This document shows, one piece after another, positions 1 to 12,200 of a stretch of DNA of 21,367 nt (within the stretch, counting starts at the first letter, position 1; each line of letters opens with the position of its first letter). Position numbers and translations under genes: made by a program. The notes beneath the pieces are model-generated. The model was not told the DNA's origin. It was given only the letters and a program-made list of their open reading frames with translations, and made no database searches. The DNA comes from Methanobacteriota archaeon (GTDB taxonomy: Archaea > Thermoplasmatota > Poseidoniia > Poseidoniales > Poseidoniaceae): contig PBUZ01000064.1 in the NCBI GenBank assembly GCA_002728035.1, forward strand, positions 16,074 to 37,440, given 5' to 3'.

Positions 1-57
1 TGGATCGAAACGTGTAAGTTGTTCAAATGGAAGATTCGTTACCAACCAAAGAACTGA
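1..57 (+). CDS. possible 3' end of an upstream gene (18 codons)
   Basis: Reading from base 1, frame 1 is open for 18 codons (WIETCKLFKWKIRYQPKN) and ends in TGA at 55-57. It is followed closely by palindromes and a hairpin with a T-tract, as expected at a gene end. The stretch is too short to identify, and frame 2 is also open here, so this is only a suggestion. Confidence 0.2.
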   Translation, partial: WIETCKLFKWKIRYQPKN

Positions 58-58
58 T

Positions 59-88
59 ATTTTTTCGAAAAAATCTCGAAATTTTTTC
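59..88. repeat. nested AT-rich palindromes (octamer present three times)
   Basis: The octamer ATTTTTTC occurs at 59-66 and again at 81-88, with its reverse complement GAAAAAAT at 67-74. Bases 59-74 therefore form a perfect 16-nt palindrome, while 67-74 and 81-88 can form an alternative 8-bp stem with a 6-nt loop. The arrangement could be a regulator-binding site or part of the termination region of an upstream gene. The sequence does not decide between these. Confidence 0.5.
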
Positions 89-108
89 ACGGTTCGGCGA
101 CCGTTTTT
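89..108 (+). terminator. hairpin followed by T5, probable terminator of upstream transcription
   Basis: ACGGT (89-93) pairs with ACCGT (100-104) across the loop TCGGCG, and the right arm runs into TTTTT at 104-108. The geometry matches an intrinsic terminator, and T-tracts terminate archaeal transcription. It lies upstream of the TATA box at 173-181, so it would act on transcripts entering from the left. The stem is only 5 bp. Confidence 0.4.
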
Positions 109-113
109 GATTT

Positions 114-130
114 CAAAGGGGTTCCCTTTG
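114..130. repeat. 7-bp perfect inverted repeat upstream of promoter
   Basis: CAAAGGG (114-120) and CCCTTTG (124-130) form a perfect 7-bp stem with the 3-nt loop GTT. It sits about 45 bp upstream of the TATA box. It could be a regulator site for the giant gene or a second element of the upstream termination region. Confidence 0.4.
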
Positions 131-170
131 TGGAGATTTCGGGCGATTTATCAAAGATTTTGCACCCCAA

Positions 171-182
171 TCCATATAAATG
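171..182 (+). promoter_or_regulatory. archaeal TATA box (box A) for the giant surface-protein gene
   Basis: The segment CATATAAAT (173-181) matches the archaeal box A consensus and lies in a near-palindromic context, CCATATAAATGG. Transcription would start about 25-27 nt downstream, near 200-205, giving a leader of roughly 30 nt before the ATG at 233. That leader contains the GGGGTGA ribosome-binding site, which agrees with this placement. Confidence 0.6.
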
Positions 183-196
183 GTGTAAGGCGTGGG

Positions 197-225
197 ATGC
201 AGTGCATACAGTCCGTATGGGGTGA
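197..225 (+). promoter_or_regulatory. leader hairpins and ribosome-binding site of the giant gene
   Basis: ATGCA-G-TGCAT (197-207) is a short perfect palindrome around the predicted transcription start. CATAC (205-209) can instead pair with GTATG (215-219), directly next to the ribosome-binding site GGGGTGA (219-225). The two structures share bases 205-207 and exclude each other. The GGTGA core lies 7 nt before the ATG at 233, which supports that start codon. Confidence 0.45.
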
Positions 226-232
226 ATGACTA

Positions 233-3200
233 ATGTTGGGAAACAAGAAAAACCAGAAGAAAACCGTCTTCGGCGGTATCGGGGTTGCACTGTTGTTGTG
301 TGCTTTGATGGTGCTCATGCCAATGAGCGGCTACGTAGATAACAATGACAACAGCGCAGACGTTGAGCTTGTGGAAGCAAGCACGACGGGAGCAGAAGAA
401 TTCTTCGCGCTCCCCGAAAAGATCGGCGAAGCAGAATACGAATATGACCCATCGCTTGAATTGCAAGGGATGCGAGACCAGAAGACCAAGTCCTTCCTCA
501 ATGAGGATGGAACCATCACGCAAGTGATCGCCAGCGAGGCGGTTCACTACATGAGCGAAGATGGGACTTGGGAGAACATTGACCTGAACATCCAGGCTTA
601 CCCAGAGGGTTGGGGCGTGACGAAGAATTCCTTCACGACCTACTTCGCTCCTGAGGCTGCCAATGGAATCTCCGTTCAGGCCAACCAGTTCGTGGACCCA
701 GTCGTGTCGGGTATCAACCCGATGCTCGTCACGCTTGACGAGTCCGGCTCGGCGCCAGAACCGTTCATCACGGCTCCCACGCCGAACGGCATCGATGTTG
801 GCGGTAACGTCATTCGATACCCGCTCGCAGAAGGCTATGATTTGGATTACTCCGTTGAAACCAACGAAGTCAAGCAGAACCTCATCATCCGTGAAGTTCC
901 AGTCGTTCCAGACAATGCCAAGTGGTTCGGTCTCAGCGAAGGCCTCCGCATGCCTGCTGGCTACGCCCTTTTCTCTGGAGAAACAGAACTTGGCGAGGAA
1001 CTCTTCCAGACGCAGGAAGCGCTTCAAATCCGTGACCTTGAGACTGGCGAGATTCTCGTAGAGATTCCTGCACCAGTCATCATTGAGCCTGGCGCAGAAG
1101 CACCTTACGAAGCCACGTTCTTCGTGCAGGTCTACGGCCCTCAAATCCTTCTCATCACCGTGGTTGATGTTGATTGGCTCCTCGATGAAGACCGTGTCTT
1201 CCCGTTGGCCCTCGACCCAACCATCCGTGTGAACTCGGCTGCTGGTGGCTACTGTTACATCTACTACGCATACTGTTACACCAGTTCATACCGCTACCAC
1301 TACCGCTACTACGGTACGTACTACTACGTCCCATGGCACCGCTACTCCTTCGCTACTGCCAACGCACTGCCATCTGGTGCTACGGTCGACAAGATCGAGT
1401 GGAAGAAGTACATGAACTACGCAAGCGGTGCTTCCCGAACCTTCAACGTGAAGGTCTTGGAAAGCTGTGGCCTTGCTCCACGCTACTCTTACAGTTTCGG
1501 CAGTTCCTCCTGCAGCGGCAGTTCCCTCTCAGCGAGTTACATGATTCGTAACTACGGTGGTACTGCAGCTCGAAGCCTGAAAGCCTCGATCGGTCGCTCG
1601 CCAACGGCAGCAACCGTCAGCAGTTCGGGTACCGGTTGGAAGACCGTGAACCTCTGTAACTCGGCGACGGCTTGTGCTGCCACCACCGGTGGTGTGTCGC
1701 TCATTACCAACGCTCTCGGTAACGCTGGTTCGTCCGGTAACACCGTGGGTATCGGTGAGCACTACACTGGCGGAAGCGCATACTTCTACACCCGCGCTTA
1801 CACCTCAGGAAGCTACAACTCTCACCTCTCCATCACCTATTCTGGTGGTACGGATGCGGACCCCCCAACGGCCGACTATGTCCCGTACACGGGCATTGAT
1901 TCCTACATTGAGGGTGAGCGAACATTCTTCATCAAGCTCTCCGACATGTCGGGTATCGACACCACCTCAAGCGGTGCACCAAAGCTCTTCTACTCCACCA
2001 ACGGTGGAACCAGTTGGAGCAGCACCAGCTACGGACTGGGCTCCAACAACCAGTTTGATGCAGGTGAACTCGTGTCCATTGGTACCTGTTCCAGCACCGC
2101 CACCGACTGCCGCTTCAAGGCACGAACGCCAGCGCTTTCTCACGGTGACGACCTCCGCTACTACTGGACCTACCAAGACTTGAACCAAGGCAGCAACGGT
2201 GCCAACGCCGGTACCATGCCAGCCTTGACCGGTACGCAAACGACGCCAACGCCTTACCAAGTCGACATCGTTGACCCGGTCAATGCACCAACGTCTCACA
2301 AGAAGATGACCGTGTTGACCACCGATGTACACGCAGGCAGTTACTTCAACCCGCAAGGGTTCATGGACCGCCAAATGACCTACTACAGCCACTCTGACGA
2401 ATACTTCTTCGAATTCGACACCTCTGGCTGTGGCACCGGTTCCTCGTCCTGTTTCTACACGGGAACGAGCACATTCTACGGCAACTGGCTTGCTCGTGGA
2501 AACGTGAACCCTGCCTACGGTTACTACGGCATGAACAGCGGTTCCAACAAGTTCAACCAGAACCTTTGGAACAACAACGGTGATGGATACTTGTGGATCA
2601 GCGCCAAGAACGGCCCTAGCATGAACATCATCTTCGTGTACGACAGCACCCTCAACAAGTGGGCAACCGTTGGTGTTGACACCTCAACGGGTATCGACTC
2701 CGCCCTCACCGGTGGTAGCCAGGCTTCGTCCTCGCTCTCGTACGGTTACACGCAAGCCTACAAGTTCGCCATCCCTGGCGACATCACGGGTGACTTTGGC
2801 ACGTTCAAGTTCAACTCGACGGCCAGCACGACCACCGCCAACCGAATGTGTGTGACCACCAACGGATGGTACTACTTCTACCGTGCAACCTCCTACGACC
2901 GCTGTACTTCGGCTTACTACATGATCTACGGTTCCACTTCCTCCTACCGATGGAGTGGTTTCGCTCTCGGCTCTGGCTACTACGGTCGCCAAGCCAACAG
3001 CGGCGACATCACCTACAAGGTCGGAAACGTGGCTCCAACGCCGGACACGTTCAAGCCAATCTTCACGCACTCTGCTATGCAGGACTCCCACGCTAAGAGT
3101 CGAACGGTCTCCGTTCAGATTCTAGACGATGGCGACCCAGCAGCAGGTCTGAACACCAGCAACAGTGCAGGCGTCGGTCCAACCCTCTACCACCGAATCA

Positions 3201-6200
3201 CGCCCGATGGCGGTTCGGCCGGAAGTTGGGTCTCGACCGTTATGGATGCCGACAAGGCAGTTCGCGATGATTGTCAGCTCTCCCAATGTACCTGGAGTGC
3301 CGAAATTGAGGACTTGGAAGTCAACGACACGGTGGAGTACTACTTCACCGCTCGAGACACCTCTACCGTCAGTCAGGGCATCAACGTCAACACCTCGTCG
3401 ACCTACTCCTTTGAGCGAGGCGACCCGAACAAGGTGTTCGTCGTTGAATGGCGAGACCGTGCTTACTACACCTACAACCAATACTGTACGGTTCAAGCAC
3501 TGTTCTACGACGTGACCAACGAGATTGAGTTCAAGTACGACAACAACTGCCGTACCACCTACAACTCCTGGTCGATCGGTTACATGGACCAAACTCGAAG
3601 CAAGGGTGCCAGCATTTCGCACTCTGCTTCGACGAGCTTCAACACCAACCCTGGTCACGTGCCAACGACATCGAACTTCCGTATCTCTACGAGTTCAAGC
3701 GATCACGCTTGGGAATCCTTCGATAAGGGACTTGTGGAAGTCACGAATGCACAAACGGCCTTGACCGGTACCTCAAACGGTGCGCCATACATCTACTACT
3801 GTATCTCTTCCTACTACTGGAACACCTACAAGAGCCGATGCAATGCGAACATCGACATCCCTGCTGGATTCGAGTTTGAGTACTTCGGTACGACCTATGA
3901 CGGTGACGACAGCAACGACCGTATCCAATTGAACCGACAAGGAGCCATGTACTTCATCTCCAACGGTAACACGAATGTGGAGCGCTCGTTGTGGACCTAC
4001 CACCAGCCTGCTCTGCCGTACAGCAGCAGCAGTTTGGCTCGCCCAGGTCTCATCGCACCGTTCTGGACGGGTTACAACAACTACTACTGTTTCGTGACCT
4101 CAACGGTTGACTGTTCAACGTACTACCGAGTCATGCCTTACGAAGGCAAGGGTACGGATGTTTCGGCTGACATTACTCAAGACCCAGTTTGGGACTTGAC
4201 CGACAGCCCGATCCGCATCAACCCAACGAACAAGTACCTCCAAGTCTCCTCTGACTTGACCATCAAGCCAGGTGTCGAAATCTTTGTCGCACCGGGCAAG
4301 GGAATCTCCTTTGATGGCTCGTGTACTAAGTTCACCGCCTTGGGTAACGCCACGCACAACATCAACATCACCGGACAAAACGGTGGCGAATGGTTGGGTA
4401 TGGCCTTCACCGATGACTGTACCAGCGCTGGTGGAACGGATGACCGACATCAATTCAGCTATGTGAACTTCGAGAACACCTCCGGTGCCGTGTTCCGCTC
4501 TGGCAGCCGCCATGACGGATCCGGTCCATCCTGTGGTAGTTCCACGGCTGATTGTAACACGGGTAACTACACCATGAGTGACGTGACCTTCTCGAACGTC
4601 GGTGCTGTGTTTACACACGGCAGTGGCCAAGGAACGGTCGTGAGCATGACCGACTTCAGTGTTGACGGTGTTGACGAAGCCTGTTTCAACTTCCCCGAGA
4701 ACTCGGTGGCTACGTTGATTGAAGGTGACATCAAGAACTGTAACACCCTTGGACGCTCCTGGGCCGGTACCATCGTGAACTACCCAGGTTCCACCTCGGG
4801 TGCTTTGCACGCTGAGAACCTGACCGTTGAGAACTCGTATGTCAACTTCATCGATGTTGACCTGCAAGATGTCACGCTGTCCAACATCACGGTGACCAAC
4901 CCGTCTGCACAGACCGGTGTCGCCATTGATTCGATGCACGGTGTGAACTCCAACGTGTACATGAGCAACGTTGACGTTGATTCCTACGCCAATTCTGGTG
5001 TGAACGCTATGGGTAGCCTCAAGATGATGGATGTCGATTTCGGCTCCGCTGACCTGTGGCTCATCCCTGGTGGTTGGTCGCAAACGGGCAACGGTCCATC
5101 TGGTGCAGATGCTGTGTTGGACACGGTTTCAGCCGGAAAGATCACCATGCAGCGCATGCACCCAACGACCTTCACCGATATCACGGCTGAAGATGTCTCG
5201 CTTACGGGTACGGCCATCACCTCAGAAGTTCTCAGCATGGAGAACTTCGATATCGATGCCTTCACCCTTGCAGGATGTGGCTGGTCGATGATCGTGACAG
5301 ATGCTTCCCTTGAATCGTTCAAGAGCACCTGTTCCAGTTCGACCTCGAAGAACACGGTGACCATTGACAGCGCTGACTTCGCTCACGGCTCCAGCTCGGA
5401 CCACGTGATCGACGGACGTAACAGCTTCATCTCTGTTGGTGAATCAAGCATTTCCAGCAGCAGTGTGAGCAGTTCTGGCGCTCAGGTTGCCAAGGCTCGG
5501 TCCGGTACGGACATCGTTTTGGTTGAGACCGATTTGAACGGCAACGACTGTTCAGACAGCAGCGGTGACACTGGAAACTGTGCCTACGATGTTTCGTCGT
5601 CTTCGTCGAACCCATCCATGGTCTACTTCGGTGGCCTCGCCAACGTCTCTGTTTACCGATTGGCCTCTGGTACCAAGGTGTACAAATCTGACCACGTTGT
5701 GACTGCAACGCTGGTGGATGGCAGCCTGAACGAAATGTTCCAGGTTGGTAGCCACATGACCGACGCCAACGGCAACACCAGCATCTGGGTTGTCGTCGGA
5801 GACAGTGATGGTACGACCTACGAAGACCACATCGTCCGTGCCTTCGGTACGGCTGGTCAGAACGAGACCTACCCGGACAACTTCCCGGACGCTACGCTGG
5901 CCAGTTCTTGGTACCCAAGCGGTGGCGTGACCATCGGTACACACCTTGACTTGCTCTTGGAACCTGCACCGATCGTCTTCAACGACCCAACGCTTGACTG
6001 TAACAAGCTGATCAACGATCCGTTCTACACCGGTCAATCGTTGGCCAGCGGTGGATACGACCTGCGTGGTAACTACGACTCAGCCACGAGCACCTTCACC
6101 TTTGACGACACCTCCATCACCGTCTCGGCAGATATCATGCTGGACACATGTGGAATTGAGTTGCAAGGTGGGTCGCTCCGTGTGCAAAGCACGGCGACCT

Positions 6201-9200
6201 CGACCCCAGTGATCACCATCAAGGACGATGGTTTCATCACCGCAAACAACGACGGTACATCGACAAACCCTGCAGCCATTCGTGCGGTCTCCTCGACCTA
6301 TGGGCTGAACATCGACATCCAAGATGGCGGTGTGTTGACGCTTGACAACGCTGTGCTACGCGACGTTGCATGGGACGCCACAACGAAGTCGGCTCTCCGC
6401 ATTGGTATGGGCGCTACGCTCAACATGATGGACTCGGCTATCATTTACGGTGCCTCGGCAACAGCTGACGACATGGCTACGGTGAAGATTGACGGCGGTT
6501 CCGCCAACATCAACGCTGCAAGCATCATCAACACGGGTCAAACCGGTACGGCCATTTGGATTGAGAACTCAGGCGCTACGCTCACGGACATCATCGTTCG
6601 TAACGCGGCCGTGGGTATCCAATCTTACAACGGCGCTCCACAAGTTGACGGCTTCACCTCCAACGGCAACACCGTTGGTGTCGCCGCTTACGGTGGTATG
6701 TCTCTGCCAACGATTTACCGAAGCTCTGCGCTTTCCGGACAATCCGCTGGTTGGACCACGTACAAGATCGACTTGTCGACCTACTTGGGCTCAGGTGACT
6801 ACCTCCAAGTCGGTGCAAACTCGATTTATGCAGGTGGTAACGCTCACCCAACGTACAACTATGCATCAAGCAAGTATTACTGGGTCAGCGACCGAATGAA
6901 CATCATGTTCGAGGACGACGCAGGTAACGCATGGAACATCACCGATGATGGCCAGGAAGGATACTACCCCTATGGTAGCAACGACCCAGCCGTCACCGCA
7001 GGTACACACAGCTACAACGGCGGTAGCGGTGGTGCTCCTTCGTGGCACTGCAACTACTACGGTTACAACTACGGACCAAACTATCAGTCGTGGGACGGTT
7101 ACTACTACTACCTTTACCGCTACTGGCTCGGTCAGTCCGTGTCCTACCCCAACTACTACGAAGCACCTGACGAATTCGGATTCGGCTGGGAAACGATCCC
7201 TGGCGTCTCGCCAACGGGAACCTACCAGTCCCGCTACCCGTACAAGTACTGGGGTTACTACTCCCCAGCCAACTACTTCCAAGGTGCGTTCTCACCACCT
7301 GAAGGTACCAACGGTCAGCCCAGCACCGGACCAGGTCAACCTGGTAACGTTGGAAACCCACCAAGCTATGCTGCTGGTGGATACCCCAACAACTACGGTG
7401 TTTGTCTTGACTACGCCTACACCTACTACATGAACAGTGGACAAGGTGCTCGATTGACCTACCCAATCGTTGACATCTCCAACGCAGTTGCCAACGGCGG
7501 AAACATCTCGAAGGTCTACCTTTGGATGGATGTGATCCACCGTGGAAACGACAACTACCAGGACCGCTACGACTTCGTGGCTCGTGCAGGCAACGACCCA
7601 AGCAACTTGGGAGACTACCTCCGTGAGTCCGGTACGCCTCTGTTCAAGGAAGGTACCATCATCGGCGCTGATTACGGTGTTGATGTTGGTGGCGCCTTCG
7701 CTGCAGGTCACTTCGAAGACATTGATGTCACGACGCCAACGCATGCAGGTCTGTATGTCTCCGGACAAACTGCTGCTACGGCAGACCGCTTCAACGTCTC
7801 CGGTGGTTCCTACGGTGTGTTGGTCGCTTCGGCCGCATCCGGAAGCATGGACCTCGAAAACTTGGATCTTGAAAACCAAGCCAACGCTGGTGTCTACTAC
7901 TTGAACGACCTTGGCGGCGACCTCTCCGGTACCGTTACTGGGTCCTCAGGTGCAGCCTTCAAGTACGGCTCAGGTACGGATTCAGGCGTTGAGTTCAACG
8001 GCGTGACGATCGAGAACAATGCCATCGGTATTGATTCAGCCGGTGACGTTGACTTCGTCTTGACCGATGTCACCATGTCCAACACCAAGGATGTCGTGAT
8101 TTCCGGCTCTTCGACCATGGACTTCATCGAAGGTACCATTGACACGAGCACGGTTGAAGTCACGGGAACCGGTCAATTTGACCGCCTCCGACAATTGGAC
8201 GTGACCGTTCAAGCGAACGTGTCTGGTGTGACAGAAGATGTTGACGGGACCACGGTTGTCCTCAAGGACGCAGACGGCTCGGTCACGGGCATGGGTACCT
8301 CAGATGCCAACGGTGTGGCCCATGACTTGACCTTCGTTACGCAAACGGTTGACAGTGGTTCATGTGCCAGCGTCTGTACGCTCAGCTTGAATGGATACAC
8401 GGCCGTGACGGTTGCAACCATCAACTACTACTGGACGAACTCCAACAACAACGACGCTGACTTCCGTTACGACTTCCACGAATTGTCGCTTAGCGACACC
8501 GCTGGAAACGCGGACACGATGTACCTCGAAGATGAGTTCACTGCTCGTATTTGTTACACATCAACGGCGTACACCAAGCAAGAGCGCTGTGCAAGCGGCC
8601 TTGGTTCAACGAGCAGCCGACAATACTCCAACGGTTTGTGGGAGTACGGCTACCTCCGAAGCCACAGTGGTAACGACCTTGAAGGCGAGACGGTCATGAT
8701 GGATGCTCCATTCATGTACCTCGCCAGCGGTAAGCACAACTGGAACGGCAGCACTTGGATCTCCACGGCTTCCTACGACTTCGACGGTACGAACCGCATG
8801 TACCCCTACTACAGCGGTGAGACCTCCTTGTACATGCACGACGCTGATGTGACCACGGTCGCTGTCTCCAGCTCTGGTACGCCTCAAGGATTCGTGATTG
8901 GATACAACTACTACTCCATGAACATCGACATGAACAACACCACCATCTCTGGATTGGCAACGTTGTACGCTGCGATGGGCTACGGTTACTACAACGGCTA
9001 CGACATCGACTTCTGGAAGGTCACCAACAGCACCTTCGTCCACTTCAACGGATACACAGAACTCAACAGCGCCATCCAGTGGTCTGACGAGTGTATGCGT
9101 ATCCTCGGTGGCGATGGAAACGTCATCTCCGACAACACGTTCATCGATTGTGGCGTTGGTATGATTGTGACCCGCTCTCCGTACTACTACTCTCACCAAA

Positions 9201-12200
9201 CGAGTGAGATCGGTGCAGACAACATCACCATCTCGAACAACGTGTTCGAAGACGGTGGCGAAATCGCCGATGTGTGGCTGTACGGCAGCAACGAAGCTCA
9301 AGGCGTGACCATCACCAACAACGAGTTCAACCCGTCCAACGGGCATGCAATCGACATCCGTTCCGGTAACACGAACAATGTGTTGATTCAGGACAACACG
9401 GTCGTTGGTGGCGATGACGCCATCATGCTGACCAACGTTGACAACTTTGAGATCGACAACAACGACATTGGTGGTATCAGTGACGCTTCGTCCACAGGTA
9501 TCTTCATCAGCGGTGGAAGCGGTAACGTGACCGACAACACCCTGACGGATGCTGACGGTGGTATGTTCCTCGATGGAATGGAAGCACCTCCATCACCGTC
9601 CTCTGCCCTTTGTTCCATTGCAAGCAACGACTACCGACGTGGTCCACACAGCTGTACCTGGAACCTCGCTGCCAATAAGAAGGCTGAAGTGAACTTGGGC
9701 ACCGACAGTTGGGGCTACGAGATCAGCATCACCATCGCAAAGCCTGACGGTACAACCGACAGCTGGCCAACCTACTCGTTCGCCAGCAACGCTCAGTACA
9801 CGCCTCTCCGAACCTACTCGGACGCAGGCAACTACACGTTGACCGTTCGTGACTCGTGGGGTGACGGTGGAGCAACCATCAACGTCCTTGAGGCTACGAT
9901 GGGTTCCTCGTCCTATGCTGGACCAACCATCAGTGGCAACACCATTGGTCTGTCCGCTGGACGAACCTCGCCGAATGCGGTTGGTATCACCGCCGAAGAT
10001 TGTGAAGCAGTGGCTATCCAGTCCTCGTCGAACAGCATCAACCTCGGTGACAACGCCATCGTCATCAGTGACTGTGACTTCAGCGATGTTGGTTCAACCA
10101 TCACCGGTGACGACCTCTCGTCCACGATTGGTATCGTCGCTGACGACACCAACGTTGCTTTGACGCTGAACGGCACCACCCTCTCTGGCTTCGCTACCGG
10201 TGTAAGCAAGGAGAACGGTGACCTTTCGTTGATCGGCGGCGCTGACATCGAAGGCAGTGACTACGCAGTCTACGCAGAAGACACCTATGTGGTCGCCATT
10301 GACGCGAGTGTTGATGGTGGCGCAACCGGTACGGGTCTCCACGTTGAGGACAGCCCAGATGTCTGGGTCTACCCAATGGATGCCTCCGGTGACATCGGTG
10401 TCTACATCGAGAACACGCCATTCCGCTGGGACGGCGGTGTCTCCGATGCGACCACGGCTCTGTCTGTGGTTGATGCAGTCGGCAGCGTTGAGAACCTGAC
10501 CTGGTCCGCTTCGACGACCCAAGTGAACGCTGGCAACAACGCTCACGTGACGTCGATCGGTAACACCTTGGACGCCAGCAAACTCGTTGTCGCTTCCTCG
10601 GCAGTCATTGACGAAGCCAACCTCATGAGCATCGAGTCCACCCACTTGGGTGTCGCTCCATCCAACGAGGTTGCGCTCCTCTTGACGTCTACGGACGACG
10701 AGCGTGCATCCTACGTGTCGACCTCGTTCCAGCCAGAAGCCATGACCGTTGACGGTGATGACGCTGATTGGGTTGGTGGCAACGCCCTCAACCCATCCGG
10801 CTACGCTATGCCTGGTGTGATGAGCGGTGACGGCACCGATGACTTCCTTGTGACCTACATCCAGGGTGACGGTCTGTACCTCGGTATGACCAACACCGAC
10901 TTGACCAACTCCGATGTCCTGATTTACATCAGCACCGGAAGCGGTGGTTCCGATGTCGGCTACAACGGTCTTGGTGGTGCACACAACCTACCGTTCAACG
11001 CCAACTACGTGCTTTGGGCAGACAGTGCCTCCTCGTACGACCTCTACAGCTACGGCTTCCTCGGCTGGAGTCCATCCAGCCTGAGCACGGCCAACGTCGA
11101 TGCTGACTTCTCGACCTCACTCGCAGAGTTTGGTATCCCATGGAGCCGCATCGGTGGTATGCCTGACGAGATCGACATCGTGGCCGTTGTGCAAGCCGAA
11201 ACCACGGCTGACATCAGCGTTGTTCACCCAAGTCAAACCTTGGACAGCTCTGCTACCCTGCAGACCTTGACCAAGTACATGACGGTGGAATTGACCCACG
11301 GCGACTTGGACGACGGTACGCTGTCCTCCGAGGTCTTGGTCTACCAGACCTACAAGGGCAGCACAACCGCCTCCGGCCAGAAGAACTACGATTTGATGGT
11401 CAAGACGGTGGCAGACTGTGCCTACGACTGGGCTACGGTTGAAGACATCTCGTTGGCTACCAACGTTGTCTTTGACGACAGCTATGTCGCAGGAACCGGT
11501 GACACGACCAACGTTCAGAGCACGATTGACATCCAGCGTGCTTGTCCAGTGATCGACACGGAAGGCAGTGGACCAAGCGAAGGTTTGGTCGACTTCTCCA
11601 AGGACGAAGACTCTGGCGCCTTCACCTTCAGCCTGACCAACTTGGCTGATGACGTGCAAGACGCTGAGGGAGACCTCACCTGGGACATCACCACGGGAAC
11701 CATGGTCGCTTACGACAACAACATGGTCCTCGACTGGTCCCAAGATGGTCAAGACCTCACGATTACGCCACGCACCGACCAATTCGGTACGATGGTGTTC
11801 TCCTTCGTCGTTACTGACAGCAACGGTTTGACCGACACGCACAACATCACCTACACCGTGAACAACATCAACGACGCTCCGGAAATCTGTAACGCTGAGC
11901 GCGCCGACTGTATGCCGATCTTCTCTGAGGACGACGGTAACTACAACATCCTCCCAGAAGGATTCGGTACGCACACCAAGTTCTTGGGTGATGTGTCGAA
12001 CGCAACCCGTTCGTACATCCGTGACATGGCCAACGAGCAAGCACCAACCCGCCAAGTCTACACCTGGTCCGCCAGCGCTGTGGACTTCGGTACATCGGAT
12101 GCCTGTTCTGCCTTCAGTGTTGCAATCGTGAACAACGAATTGACCATCACTGAAAACACCAACAACGAGTTGGGTGGCAAGTGTACGGTGACCCTCGGTC

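Noticed and set aside
230..1144. 304-codon minus-strand open frame near the window start
   Set aside because: Antisense to the WapA-like module; no family features and no promoter facing that way.
1250..1345. TAC-rich tract as a DNA microsatellite
   Set aside because: The runs follow Tyr codons mixed with other residues and have no regular repeat period.
4115..5083. 322-codon minus-strand open frame
   Set aside because: Val/His/Arg-rich antisense shadow of the beta-helix region with no motif or start signal.
9091..9590. repeated segments as a CRISPR array or tandem DNA repeat
   Set aside because: Repetition is in the protein pattern (beta-helix coils); DNA copies differ and the region is coding throughout.
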